Assembly: GCA_016214955.1 (NCBI GenBank)
Contig: JACRMN010000029.1
Location: 18,593 to 82,592 of the forward strand
Source: Deltaproteobacteria bacterium
GTDB lineage: Bacteria; Myxococcota; Myxococcia; Myxococcales; Anaeromyxobacteraceae
Length of the DNA: 64,000 nt
Direction: 5' to 3'
Shown here: positions 24,266 to 33,125 of the stretch, piece by piece
How the letters are laid out: every line of letters starts with the position of its first letter
Numbering within the stretch: the first letter of the stretch is position 1
Position numbers and translations under genes: made by a program
The notes under the pieces: model-generated
Databases searched by the model: none
The model's input: only the letters and a program-made list of their open reading frames with translations
What the model was told of the DNA's origin: nothing

Positions 24266-27200
24266 GTGAGTCGCAAGGTCGTGATCCGGATCGCAGCGGC
24301 CTGCTTCTTCCTCTCGGGGGTCGCGGCGCTCCTCTACGAGGTGGTGTGGACGCGCCTCCTCGGGCTCATGTTCGGCCACACCGTTTACGCCATCACCACC
24401 GTGCTGGCGACGTACATGGGCGGGCTGGCCCTGGGCAGCGTGCTGCTGGGCCGGCGGGCCGACCGCCTGGCCCGGCCGCTGCGCGCCTACGGGTTCCTCG
24501 AGGCCGCCATCGGGCTCTACTGCCTGGCGACGCCACTCCTCTTCCGCGCGGCCGACGGCGTCTACCTCTGGGCCTACCGGGTCCTCCAGCCGTCCGCGGC
24601 GGGCGCCACGGTGCTGCACCTGCTGCTCGCGGCTGCCCTGCTGCTCCCGCCCACCGCGCTCATGGGCGCCACGCTCCCCATCCTCAGCCGGGCGGTGGTG
24701 GGCGCCGACGGCCAGGCCGGAGCGCAGGTGGGGCGGCTGTACGCGCTCAACACCTGGGGCGCGGTGGTGGGCACCTCCATCACCGGCTTCATCCTCCTCC
24801 CGCGCCTGGGGCTCGGCACCACCGTCTGGATCGGCGTGGCAATCAACCTGGCCGTCGCCGCGGTCGCCCTGCTCGCCGACCGCAGGGTCGAGGCGGCTGC
24901 GCCCGCGCCGGCGGCTGCGCCCGCGGCACCCGCCCCCGCGCCGCGCTCGCGGCTCACCGTCCTGGCCCTGGTGGCCATCGGGGTCGCCGGAGCGGCCAGC
25001 ATGGCCTACGAGATCGCCTGGACGCGCGCGCTCTCGCTGGTGCTGGGCAGCTCGACCTACGCCTTCACCACCATGCTGGCCACCTTCCTGGTGGGCCTGG
25101 CGCTGGGCGCCCACCTGGCGTCGGTGCTCCTGCGGCGGTGGCCCGTGGGCCTGGCGGTCTTCGGCTTCCTGGAGCTGGCGGTGGCGGTGCTGGTGATGGC
25201 GCTCCTGCCGCTCTTCGGCCAGCTTCCGGAGATGGTGCTGGCGGTGCTGCGCCACCTCGGGGTCAGCTACGTCAGCGTCCTGGGGACGCAGGCGCTGCTG
25301 GGCTTCGCGGTGATGATCCTGCCCACCCTGCTCATCGGCGCCACCTTCCCGGTGGTGGTGGCGGCCCTGGCCCGCGAGCTCAGCCGCCTCGGGCGCGACG
25401 TCGGGACCGTCTACGGGGCCAACACCCTGGGCACCATCGCCGGCTCGGTGATCGCCGGCTTCGTCCTCGTCCGCGCCCTGGGCATGGAGCGCACCGTGCT
25501 GGTGGCCGCCGCCGCCAACCTGGCCGCCGGCCTGGCGGTGGTGCTGGCGACCCCCGGGCTGACGCACCGCGCGCGCGGCGCAGCCCTCGGCCTGGCGGCG
25601 GCCTTCGTCGCCGTGGTCGCGGTCGCTCCCCACTGGAACCCGAAGATCATGACCACCGGCGTGGGCGTCTACGCGGAGACGCTGCTGGGCGCCGGCGCCG
25701 ACGCCGTGCGCCGCCTGGCCGAGGGGCGCGAGCTCCTCTTCTACGACGAGGGGATCAGCACCACCGTGGCCGTGGTCCGCGAGCCCGGAGGCACCACCCT
25801 GAGCGTCAACGGGAAGGTGGACGCCAGCAACGACACCGACATGGTCTCCCAGCTCCTGGCCGGCCACCTGGGGCCGCTCCTCCACCCGGGTGCGCGCCGG
25901 GCGCTCATCGTCGGCCTGGCCAGCGGCGTGACCGCCGGCGCGGTGGCCCAGCACCCGCTGGAGGTGATCGACGTCGCCGAGCTGGAGCCGGCCATGGTGC
26001 CCGCCTCCCGCTTCTTCCTGCGGGAGAACCGGAACGCCCTGGCCGACCCGCGGGTGCGGGTCATCGAGGGCGACGGGCGCTCCATCCTGGCCACCGCCGG
26101 CCAGCCCTACGACCTGGTGGTCTCCGAGCCCTCCAACCCCTGGATCGCCGGCGTCGCCAGCCTCTTCACCCTCGACTTCTACCGCACCGTCCGGCAGCGG
26201 CTCGCGCCCGACGGCGTGGTGGTGCAGTGGCTGCAGAACTACTCCATCTCCACCCGCGACATGCGGATGGTGGTTCGCACCATGCAGGAGGTCTTCCCGC
26301 ACCTCTCGATCTGGGCGGCGAGCCCCAACGACCTGATGCTGGTGGCCACGCCCCAGCCCCTGCGCATCGACTTCGGCGCCATCGAGCGGCGCCTGGCCGC
26401 TTCGCCGGGGCTGCGCGAGGACTTCGAGCGCTACCGCTGGGGCGGCGAGAACCTGGTGTTCCGCTTCTTCCTCGGCGAGGAGGACGCGCGCCGCTACGCG
26501 TCCGGCGCGCCCTTCAACACCGACGACCACCCGCTGCTCGAGTTCTCGGCCCCGCTGGCGCTCTACGGCCACTCCCCGGTGGAGAACGAGCAGGCGATGC
26601 GGGAGTTCCGCACCCTCCAGCGCCCCGAGGTGGTGGGGCTCGATTCCTCGCGCTACCAGGGCCCGGCCGGGCACCTGCGGGCCGCGCGCGCCTGCTGGAT
26701 CGCCGGCCACGGCGGCGAGGCCGCGCACCAGCTCGAGCTCGCTGGCGCTCCCGAGTCCCTGGAGCGCCCGCTGGCGGTGGAGCGGGCCCGCCTGCTCCTC
26801 GCCATGGGCCAGTTCCCGCGGGCCCTCGCGGAGCTGGAGCGGCTGGAGGCGGCCGCTCCCGGCGAGGCCCCGGTGAGGACGGCACTGGCAGCGGCGCGCG
26901 CCCTGCTGGAGCCCCCGGTGGCGGCGCGGCTCCTGCAGGCCCGGGCGCAGGCGAGCCCCACCTCGGCGCTGGCCGAGGTGCTCTTCGAGCTGGCGGAGCG
27001 GCGCGGGCAGCCCGGCTTCCTCGCCCTGGCGCTGGAGCAGCTCGACGCCGAGACCGGCCTCCACCCCGGCTCCTACGTGGCCACGAACAACAGGGCCGGC
27101 CTGCTCCGCGCGATGGGCGACATTCCCGGGGCCATCGCGGCCATGCGGCGGTCGGTGGAGCTCAACCCGGACCTCGCCGAGTCGCGCTTCAACCTGGGAC

Positions 27201-27352
27201 TGCTGCTGGAGGAGGGCGGCCGCAGGCCGGAAGCGCTCGCCGAGCTGGAGGCCGCGGTGAGGATCGCCCCCGGCTGGCAGAAGGCCCGCCAGCGGCTCGA
27301 GGCGCTGCGCGGCGCGGCCCGGGCCGCGCCGGCGCCCGCCTCACGGCCCTGA
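24266..27352 (+). CDS. Membrane-fused spermidine synthase-like protein with TPR tail
   Basis: A 1028-residue protein; GTG start with GGGAGGAAG site. Residues 1-470 form about twelve to fourteen membrane helices in two homologous halves, each opening with a 'GVAALLYEVVWTRLLGL' or 'GAASMAYEIAWTRALSL' block, as in the large 'fused MFS/spermidine synthase' family. Residues 500-770 are the aminopropyltransferase-like Rossmann domain: 'RRALIVGLASGVTAGAVAQHPLEVIDVAELEP', 'YDLVVSEPSNPWIAGVASLFT' and 'QWLQNYSIS'. The glycine motif is not the standard GxGxG, so true polyamine synthesis is doubtful. Residues 800-1028 are TPR repeats. The last 12 bases overlap the opposite gene. Role unknown; the context suggests modification of a surface product. 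Confidence 0.8.
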   Translation: MSRKVVIRIAAACFFLSGVAALLYEVVWTRLLGLMFGHTVYAITTVLATYMGGLALGSVLLGRRADRLARPLRAYGFLEAAIGLYCLATPLLFRAADGVYLWAYRVLQPSAAGATVLHLLLAAALLLPPTALMGATLPILSRAVVGADGQAGAQVGRLYALNTWGAVVGTSITGFILLPRLGLGTTVWIGVAINLAVAAVALLADRRVEAAAPAPAAAPAAPAPAPRSRLTVLALVAIGVAGAASMAYEIAWTRALSLVLGSSTYAFTTMLATFLVGLALGAHLASVLLRRWPVGLAVFGFLELAVAVLVMALLPLFGQLPEMVLAVLRHLGVSYVSVLGTQALLGFAVMILPTLLIGATFPVVVAALARELSRLGRDVGTVYGANTLGTIAGSVIAGFVLVRALGMERTVLVAAAANLAAGLAVVLATPGLTHRARGAALGLAAAFVAVVAVAPHWNPKIMTTGVGVYAETLLGAGADAVRRLAEGRELLFYDEGISTTVAVVREPGGTTLSVNGKVDASNDTDMVSQLLAGHLGPLLHPGARRALIVGLASGVTAGAVAQHPLEVIDVAELEPAMVPASRFFLRENRNALADPRVRVIEGDGRSILATAGQPYDLVVSEPSNPWIAGVASLFTLDFYRTVRQRLAPDGVVVQWLQNYSISTRDMRMVVRTMQEVFPHLSIWAASPNDLMLVATPQPLRIDFGAIERRLAASPGLREDFERYRWGGENLVFRFFLGEEDARRYASGAPFNTDDHPLLEFSAPLALYGHSPVENEQAMREFRTLQRPEVVGLDSSRYQGPAGHLRAARACWIAGHGGEAAHQLELAGAPESLERPLAVERARLLLAMGQFPRALAELERLEAAAPGEAPVRTALAAARALLEPPVAARLLQARAQASPTSALAEVLFELAERRGQPGFLALALEQLDAETGLHPGSYVATNNRAGLLRAMGDIPGAIAAMRRSVELNPDLAESRFNLGLLLEEGGRRPEALAELEAAVRIAPGWQKARQRLEALRGAARAAPAPASRP

Positions 27353-29197
27353 GCCCAGCGCCCTGAGCCGCTCCTCGGCCACCGCCCGCTCGCGCGGCTG
27401 CTTGCCGTGCTCCCGGGCCAGGAACTCGCGCCAGGCGGCCCGGGCCCGGTCCCGCTCCCCGGCCCGCTCGTAGAGCCCGGCCAGCCGGTACCAGGCGCTC
27501 GCCAGCCGCGGATCGGCGGCGGCGGCCCGCTCCCAGTGGCGGCGCGCGCCCGCCTCGTCGCCGGCGGCCATGGCGGCGATGCCGAGATCGGAGAGGGCCC
27601 GGGCGTGGCTCGGGTCGGCGGCCACGGTCCGCTGCCACTCCTCCACCGCCTCGGCCTTCCGCGCCTGGCTCCAGCGCACCACGCCCAGCCGCCAGCGCGC
27701 ATCGCCGTACCCCGGGTCGCTCGCCAGGATCTCCTGGTAGGTGGCGGCGGCCTCGTCCCGGCGGCCCAGCGCCTCCAGGGCCACGCCCACCTCCAGGAGG
27801 TGCCGCGAGAGCGGCGCCGGGGTGCCGCGCAGGATCTCCACCGCCGCCTGGAAGTGGGGCAGCGCCTCGGCGGGCCGCCCGCGCTCCATCAGCACCGCGC
27901 CGAGGCACTGGCGCATCTTGCTGGAGCGGGGCTGGGCCTCGACACCAGCTGTGAACAGGGTGAGCTCGTCGGCCCAGATGCGGGAGGCGGCCCAGGCGCG
28001 GCCGCCCAGGGCCAGGAGGAGGAGCGCCGCGCCCCAGCGCAGCGCCGGGCGCGGGAAGCGGGCCCAGAGCACCGCGGCGCCGGCCCCGAGCACCAGGCAG
28101 AGCGCCAGGCTGGGGAGGTACAGGAGCCGCTCGCCCAGGATGGTGCCGATGGGGACGAGCAGGTTGGAGGCGGGAAAGATGGCGCCCGCGTACCAGAGCA
28201 GGCAGAGGGCGCCGAGCGGCCAGCGGCGCAGGCCGGCGACCGCGCCGGCCACCAGGGCCGCGGCCAGGGCCAGCCCGGCCAGGAACCAGCCGTCGAGCCA
28301 GCCCGGCGACGGGGGAATGGCGGCGTAGGAGTAGTCGGGCGACAGGTGGAGTGGCGCCACCTGCAGCGAGAGGCCGCGGGCCAGCACGGCCACCGCGGTG
28401 CGGACCCGGGTGGCGACGTCGGCGTGGGCGATGGGGTTCTCGGCCCAGGGGATGTGGTCGAGGGGCACGCCGACGGTCCCGACCGCCGCCTTGCGGGCCA
28501 GCAGGTAGAGCGCGGTGGCCGCGGCGTAGAGGGCGAAGAGGCCCGCCGAGCGGCGCGGGGCGCGCCTCCAGTCCTCGCGCCCGAGGACGAGGTCGCGAGC
28601 GGCGAGGAGGCCGATGCCGACGACGCCGCTCTCCTTCGAGAACATGGCCGCGCCGAGGAGGAGCACGACGCCGGCCGCGGCGGCGAGCGACCCCCGCAGC
28701 GCGCGGGGGTGCAAGAGCAGCGCGCCGAGCAGGAATGCCGCGGCCAGCAGGTCCTTGCGCCCGGCCACGTTGGCCACCGCCTCGGCGTGCACCGGCAGCA
28801 CCGCGAAAAGGAGCCCGGCCATGCCCGCCCCGGCGAGCGGCAGCCCGAGCCGCGAGGCCAGGAGGACCACCAGGGCCGCGACCAGCGCGTGGAGCAGCAC
28901 GTTGCCGAGGTGGAAGCCCGCGGGCGCGAGCCCGCCGATCGCGTGGTTGAGCGCGTAGGTGGCGGTGGTGAGCGGCCGGTAGATGGGGTTGTCCTCACCG
29001 GAACCGGCCCAGGCGGCCTGGGCGAACATCCGCGGCACAGCCGCCAGGGAGCGGACGGAGTCGTTGTCCACCACCTCGGGGAGATCGTCGAAGGCGAACC
29101 CGTGCTCGACCGTCGGGGCGTAGACCGCCAGCGCCACGGCGGCCGCGAGGAGCGCGGCGCCGAGGGGGGGGCGGAGGGCGAGGCGGCCGGCGAGCAC
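27341..29197 (-). CDS. TMTC-like membrane O-mannosyltransferase with TPR repeats
   Basis: A 618-residue protein. The GTG at 29197 follows the stop of the upstream gene by five bases. Membrane helices occupy residues 10-400 and include 'HGFAFDDLPEVVDNDSVRSL' (paired Asp), 'DNPIYRPLTTATYALNHAIGG', 'VLPVHAEAVANVAGRKDLLAA' and 'FSKESGVVGIGLLAARD'. These correspond block by block to the TMTC-like enzymes elsewhere in the window, but with larger sequence distance. The tail (about 430-618) contains five TPR units such as 'ALSDLGIAAMAAGDEAGARRHWERAAAADP'. It forms an operon with the GT2-methyltransferase fusion and probably uses the donor made by it. Confidence 0.82.
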   Translation of the reverse strand: MLAGRLALRPPLGAALLAAAVALAVYAPTVEHGFAFDDLPEVVDNDSVRSLAAVPRMFAQAAWAGSGEDNPIYRPLTTATYALNHAIGGLAPAGFHLGNVLLHALVAALVVLLASRLGLPLAGAGMAGLLFAVLPVHAEAVANVAGRKDLLAAAFLLGALLLHPRALRGSLAAAAGVVLLLGAAMFSKESGVVGIGLLAARDLVLGREDWRRAPRRSAGLFALYAAATALYLLARKAAVGTVGVPLDHIPWAENPIAHADVATRVRTAVAVLARGLSLQVAPLHLSPDYSYAAIPPSPGWLDGWFLAGLALAAALVAGAVAGLRRWPLGALCLLWYAGAIFPASNLLVPIGTILGERLLYLPSLALCLVLGAGAAVLWARFPRPALRWGAALLLLALGGRAWAASRIWADELTLFTAGVEAQPRSSKMRQCLGAVLMERGRPAEALPHFQAAVEILRGTPAPLSRHLLEVGVALEALGRRDEAAATYQEILASDPGYGDARWRLGVVRWSQARKAEAVEEWQRTVAADPSHARALSDLGIAAMAAGDEAGARRHWERAAAADPRLASAWYRLAGLYERAGERDRARAAWREFLAREHGKQPRERAVAEERLRALGSGP

Positions 29198-29202
29198 GGG
29201 GG

Positions 29203-30684
29203 TCAGGTGGCGGGGCGCTCGGGGGCGTCCGCCGGCACCGGCTCGAGCACCGCCAGCAGCGACAGCGGCGGCAGGAACGGGATCCGGTCGACCAGGCGAA
29301 ACAGGGGCGTGAGGAGGTTGAGGAGGTGGATCTGCAGCAGGCCGAAGGTGCGCCTCCGCAGCACCTTGCCGTTGAGCCACCAGGCCAGCGTGCCGATCCG
29401 GTTGAGGGGGCGCATGAGCACGACGCGGAACCCGGCGTCCCGCGCCGCCGCGGTCAGGGAGTCGCGGGTGTAGCGGCGCTTGTGGCCGAGCACCTCGTCC
29501 AGGGTACCCATGAGGCGCGGCCCGCGGGGCACCAGGATCACCGCCCGGCCGCCGGACGTGAGCATGGCCCTGAGGTTGCGCAGGGCGCCGCGGTCGTCCT
29601 CCACGTGCTCGATGACGTTGATGCAGACCACGGTGTCGAACCCACCCTCGGCCGGGGGGAAGGTCTCCGGGCGGGTGACGTCGGTGAGGCACGTCTCCAG
29701 GTAGGGGCGGTCGGGGCGCAGCGTCCGGAGCCGCTCCAGGTACTGGGGGTTGATGTCGGTCGCCAGGTAGCGGTGGCGCGGGATGAGGCGGGTGGTGAGG
29801 CTGCCGGTGCCGCTGCCGATCTCCAGCACCGTGCGACCGCAGAGGGGCCGCACCTCGTCGGCGATCCAGTCGTTGAAGCGCGGCGCCCGGGCCAGGCGCG
29901 CCAGGGTGTGGCTCCCGAACTCGTCCTCCCGGTAGACGTGATCCGAGGCCCCGAAGCGGAGGATGGCGCCCAGCGCCTTCACTCCGTCGCGCCAGTTGAT
30001 CTTCTTGCCCTCCTGGTAGGTGCGCCCCGAGTAGGAGATGGGCACCTCGAAGATGCGCGCGCCCCGCTTGGCGAGCTTGATGGTGAGCTCGGGCTCCATG
30101 CGGAAGTCGCGGGAGACCAGCGGGATCGACTTGAGGAGCGAGGTGCGGACGGCCTTGTAGCAGGTCTCCATGTCGGTGAGGTTGACGTTGGTGACCAGGT
30201 TGGTGAGGAAGGTGAGCAGCCGGTTCCCGAGCTCGTGACGGAACATGAGCGCCCGGCGGACCTCGCCGGCGAAGCGGGAGCCGAAGACCGCCTCGGCCCC
30301 CTCCTCCTCGAACACCCGAACGATGCGCAGGAGATCCCTGGGGTGGTACTCGAGATCGGCGTCGTGGATGACCGTGATCTCGCAGCGGGCATGGGCCAGG
30401 GCGGTCTGGACCGCCTGCCCCTTCCCTCCGTTCCTCTCGTGGCGCAGGAAGAGCCACTCGATCTTCCCGCCGGCGCTGACGAGCCGCTCCCCGTCCCGGG
30501 TGAGCCGCTCCTCGCGGTACCTCTGGAGCACAACCGGCGTCTCGTCGCTCGAGCAGTCGTCGACGACGACGACCTGGATGGCGGAGAGCAGCGGGGAGGT
30601 GGCGAGCACCTCGAGCCGGGCCAGCGACTCGGACACCAGGAACTGCTCGTTGTAGACCGGGACAAGGACCGAAAGTGAAGTCAT
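29203..30684 (-). CDS. GT2 glycosyltransferase fused to a SAM methyltransferase
   Basis: A 493-residue two-domain protein. Residues 1-240 are a GT-A glycosyltransferase of the polyprenyl-phosphate-sugar synthase type: 'LSVLVPVYNEQFLV', 'VVVVDDCSSDETPVV', 'NGGKGQAVQTALAHA', 'ITVIHDADLEYHP' (DxD) and 'DMETCYKAVRTSLL'. Residues about 265-470 are a methyltransferase: 'GRTVLEIGSGTGSLTTRLIP', 'YLATDINPQYLERL', 'GFDTVVCINVIEHVEDD' and 'LTSGGRAVILVPRGP'. The C-terminus is hydrophobic (LLQIHLLNLLTPLF). A GGGAGAG site precedes the ATG at 30684. A sigma-54 promoter lies directly upstream. The same two activities are separate genes at 16.8-18.6 kb. Confidence 0.88.
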   Translation of the reverse strand: MTSLSVLVPVYNEQFLVSESLARLEVLATSPLLSAIQVVVVDDCSSDETPVVLQRYREERLTRDGERLVSAGGKIEWLFLRHERNGGKGQAVQTALAHARCEITVIHDADLEYHPRDLLRIVRVFEEEGAEAVFGSRFAGEVRRALMFRHELGNRLLTFLTNLVTNVNLTDMETCYKAVRTSLLKSIPLVSRDFRMEPELTIKLAKRGARIFEVPISYSGRTYQEGKKINWRDGVKALGAILRFGASDHVYREDEFGSHTLARLARAPRFNDWIADEVRPLCGRTVLEIGSGTGSLTTRLIPRHRYLATDINPQYLERLRTLRPDRPYLETCLTDVTRPETFPPAEGGFDTVVCINVIEHVEDDRGALRNLRAMLTSGGRAVILVPRGPRLMGTLDEVLGHKRRYTRDSLTAAARDAGFRVVLMRPLNRIGTLAWWLNGKVLRRRTFGLLQIHLLNLLTPLFRLVDRIPFLPPLSLLAVLEPVPADAPERPAT

Positions 30685-30707
30685 CTCGTGCTCTCCCGGC
30701 ATCCCGG

Positions 30708-30723
30708 TGCAATGCCGGTGCCC
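30708..30723 (-). promoter_or_regulatory. Sigma-54 promoter of the GT2-methyltransferase/TMTC operon
   Basis: On the minus strand it reads GGGCACCGGCATTGCA, with intact GGCAC and TTGCA blocks and ten-base GG-GC spacing. Predicted transcription begins near 30697, just at the ribosome site of the gene starting at 30684. Confidence 0.72.
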
Positions 30724-30850
30724 GTGGTTGGAGCGTCCCACGCTGGAGGTGGCGTCCCCCGCGAGCCGCACTTCTTGCGGCAGCCGCAGGCCTCCCGCAG
30801 GCCTTGCCGGCAGGACCACCCCCGCCCCGGTGCGCTGGCCGCGCGTCGCC

Positions 30851-32377
30851 TCATCCGCGCGGCGGCCCCAGGTCGTACACGTTCCAGTAGTCGTCCAGGT
30901 GGATGGTCTGGACGCCGTCCTCGAAGGCGATGCGGTCGAAGAACCGCCGGAGCCGCTGGTCCCAGAAGCAGGCGACGAACCTCGCTCCGAAGCGGCGCCG
31001 GATGACCTCCGCGACGCCTGGGGGCGCCTCGCGAGGCAGCCGGTACCAGAGGTCGCTGAGCACGGGGTCCTTCAGGTAGAAGAGCGTCGGGTCGAGCGCG
31101 ACGAGGAAGCGGCGCTCCGGCAGCGCCAGCATCAGCTTGCCCGTGGCGCCCCAGTCGCAGGTGAAGACCTGGGCGCCCTCGGGGATCCGCGCCTGGAGCT
31201 TCTGCGCGAGGCCACGGGGCACCTGGTCCTCGCGGCTCCCGAGCCCGCGGATGGTCTCGAGCTGATCGCGCCCCGTGTATCCCAGGCACGCCAGCAGGAC
31301 CACCGCCGGCGCGGCGCGCGCCCACCTGGCGGGCGGGTCGAGACGGGCCAGGGCCACAGCGAAGGTCGCCACCGCGAACGGCACCAGGTACTCGGCGAAG
31401 CGCGCGGTGCGCAGGGTCAGGGCCAGGAAGCCGAGCCCGGCCAGCGCCAGGGCCAGCGGTACCGGGTCCCGCTTCCGGACGCGCCAGGCGATGACGGCAC
31501 CGCCGGCCAGCAGCGCTGCCACCGCCAGGAGCCACTCCAGCCATTGACGGACCGTGAACGGCTCGAACTCCAGACCCAGCTCCAGCCCCGGCCTCGCCCC
31601 CCAGGCCGCCTTCCAGAGCACGTCCACCAGGACCACCCAGCTGAACTTCACCAGGTTGACCGTGTTCGGGTGCAGGAGGAGGCCGGCGGCGAGCCCGGCA
31701 ACCACCGCGGCGGCCGGCTGCCAGCGGGGGCGCTGGCCGGCGAGGAATCGCGCCGCCTCCGCCGCCGCCACCAGCGCCAGCGGGAGCCCCCAGGCCACGT
31801 AGCAGAACGGGTAAGCGACGGAGAGTGCGGCGAGGATCCCGAGGCGACCGCGTGCCGCCGCCCAGAGGACCGCCAGGGCGAGCGGGATGGAGAGCAGGTG
31901 CGGGCGAACCAGCGCGAACCGGTAGAGGAAGACGTCGGTGGCGGCCAGCGGCAGCAGCGCCCAGAGCGCTGCCAGCGCAACCCGCTCGGCGCGCAGCACC
32001 AGGTAGAGGCCGGTGAGCAGCAGGCCGCCCAGGAGCGTTCCCACGATCTTCGACGACAGCGACCAGTCCACGTCGCCGAGGGCCGCGAACATCAGGTGGA
32101 GCAGCAGCTCCTTGTCCCCGTAGTGGTCGGCCAGCCACGAGAACGGGGTCCAGGGGAACTCCTGGAGGATCCCGTGGGCGCGGATGAGCCGCCCCACCGC
32201 CACGTGGTAGGCGGTGTCACCGTCGACCGGCGCGGCGACGACGCCGAACTGCACGACGGCGGCGACGCCCAGCGCCAGCACCGCGAAGGCGATTGTCCGC
32301 CAGGGCGCCCCTGGCCGGCGTGCGACTTCACCTCCAGGGGCAGTCACGGGCGACTCCGCGGCCAGTTGCGCGTCCAT
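30851..32377 (-). CDS. Polytopic membrane protein, GT-C-like, function unknown
   Basis: A 508-residue protein starting with ATG at 32377. About nine to ten membrane helices are visible from residue 28 to 380, after a short soluble N-terminus. The outer-loop block 'APVDGDTAYHVAVGRLIRAHGILQEFPWTPFSWLADHYGDKELLLH' has the acidic and aromatic residues seen in the first luminal loop of GT-C glycosyltransferases. The C-terminal 110 residues are soluble ('GAQVFTCDWGATGKLMLALPERRFLVALDPTLFYL', 'RIAFEDGVQTIHLDDYWNVYDLG'), similar to the extracytoplasmic domain of that group. TATCCT ten bases before the ATG could serve as its -10. It probably belongs to the glycan pathway; no motif fixes the substrate. 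Confidence 0.65.
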   Translation of the reverse strand: MDAQLAAESPVTAPGGEVARRPGAPWRTIAFAVLALGVAAVVQFGVVAAPVDGDTAYHVAVGRLIRAHGILQEFPWTPFSWLADHYGDKELLLHLMFAALGDVDWSLSSKIVGTLLGGLLLTGLYLVLRAERVALAALWALLPLAATDVFLYRFALVRPHLLSIPLALAVLWAAARGRLGILAALSVAYPFCYVAWGLPLALVAAAEAARFLAGQRPRWQPAAAVVAGLAAGLLLHPNTVNLVKFSWVVLVDVLWKAAWGARPGLELGLEFEPFTVRQWLEWLLAVAALLAGGAVIAWRVRKRDPVPLALALAGLGFLALTLRTARFAEYLVPFAVATFAVALARLDPPARWARAAPAVVLLACLGYTGRDQLETIRGLGSREDQVPRGLAQKLQARIPEGAQVFTCDWGATGKLMLALPERRFLVALDPTLFYLKDPVLSDLWYRLPREAPPGVAEVIRRRFGARFVACFWDQRLRRFFDRIAFEDGVQTIHLDDYWNVYDLGPPRG

Positions 32378-32409
32378 GGGGCGGCAGAGGATAGCACTCC
32401 CGCGCCCCC

Positions 32410-32438
32410 TCACCTCCCCGCCGGCGCCCCCACCGCCT
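32410..32438. repeat. 29-bp exact direct repeat, left copy
   Basis: The 29 bases including the stop codon of the TPR remnant are identical and in the same orientation as 35064-35092, 2654 bases away. On the minus strand both encode AVGAPAGR and a stop. Confidence 0.85.
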
Positions 32439-32730
32439 CGGGCACCCGGCCCATCTTCTCGAGCAGCGTCCCGGCGTTGAGGTGGGTGTGGGCGTCGCCG
32501 GGGTCGAGCTCCAGGGCGCGCTGCAGCGCCGCCGGCCCGGCCGCGTCGTCTGCGGGGAGCGCGGCGGCGCCGGCCCAGGTCACCTCCAGAGGGCCGAGCC
32601 GAAGCCGGAGGCGCGCCCGTTCCCCGAGCCGCGGCTGCGCCGCCGGCGGCCCGGAGCGGTCGAGCTCCAGCGCAGCGTCCTCGAGCCGCCCCTCGGCGTG
32701 GTGCGAGCGGGCCGCCTGCGCCCGCCCGGC
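32410..32730 (-). pseudogene. Remnant of a TPR-repeat gene (C-terminal end)
   Basis: In this frame the sequence 'ALQRALELDPGDAHTHLNAGTLLEKMGRVPEAVG' is an unmistakable TPR unit, preceded by a degenerate one ('SHHAEGRLEDAALELDR'). It ends in a TGA directly before the start of the membrane protein gene. No convincing start, signal or membrane part lies upstream; the frame passes into Cys/Arg-rich noise. It looks like the tail of another TMTC-like gene whose front has been lost. Its final 29 bases recur exactly at 35064-35092. Confidence 0.5.
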
Positions 32731-32878
32731 GCAATGGCACCCCCCGGGGCTCCCGGCCACTTCGCGGGGCCTCGTCCGGGTGCGCGCGCTCGTACCCACG
32801 CAGTCCCCAGCAGCCCCGGACCCACAGGAGGCGGCGCGGGGCGGGCCGGCCCGGCAGCAGTTCACCGTGGAAATCTTC

Positions 32879-32920
32879 GGTGGGGCATCTGCCGCGCGCT
32901 GGGCCCCACCTGCGAGTTTT
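32879..32920 (+). terminator. Terminator-like hairpin with T-run
   Basis: GGTGGGGC (32879-32886) pairs with GCCCCACC (32903-32910) around a 16-base loop, and GTTTTC follows. No plus-strand gene ends here, so it may be a remnant from a lost gene. Confidence 0.4.
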
Positions 32921-32992
32921 CACTGAGCGACCTATGGGGGAGCCGCCCCTGCAACTCCGCGGACCCTCGATGACGCGCGTACGCACCTGCCC

Positions 32993-33008
32993 TGGAATGG
33001 CTCTTGCT
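32993..33008 (+). promoter_or_regulatory. Weak sigma-54-like promoter before the atypical lipoprotein gene
   Basis: TGGAATGGCTCTTGCT keeps the GG-N10-GC spacing and a perfect TTGCT -12 block, but the -24 block matches only partly. It would give a leader of about 105 bases. Confidence 0.35.
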
Positions 33009-33125
33009 CGGGAGAGCCGCTTCGACTCGCGGCATCGGTGGATGACTGACGGTCAAGCACCCGTCGTTGGGCCGATGCACTGCGTTTCGTCGGCGCGTCC
33101 TGCGCCGGTCGGGGGAGGACCGGAC

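Larger units (their letters stand above)
32731..33125. other. Intergenic stretch without a recognisable gene
   Basis: About 395 bases between the TPR remnant and the atypical lipoprotein gene. It contains a hairpin followed by a T-run (32879-32920) and a weak sigma-54-like element (32993-33008). Composition is visibly less GC-rich towards the right side, in line with the lipoprotein gene. Confidence 0.5.

Noticed and set aside
32774..32790. TGGCAC near 32734 as a sigma-54 promoter
   Set aside because: The following GC is one base out of register and there is no TTGC block.
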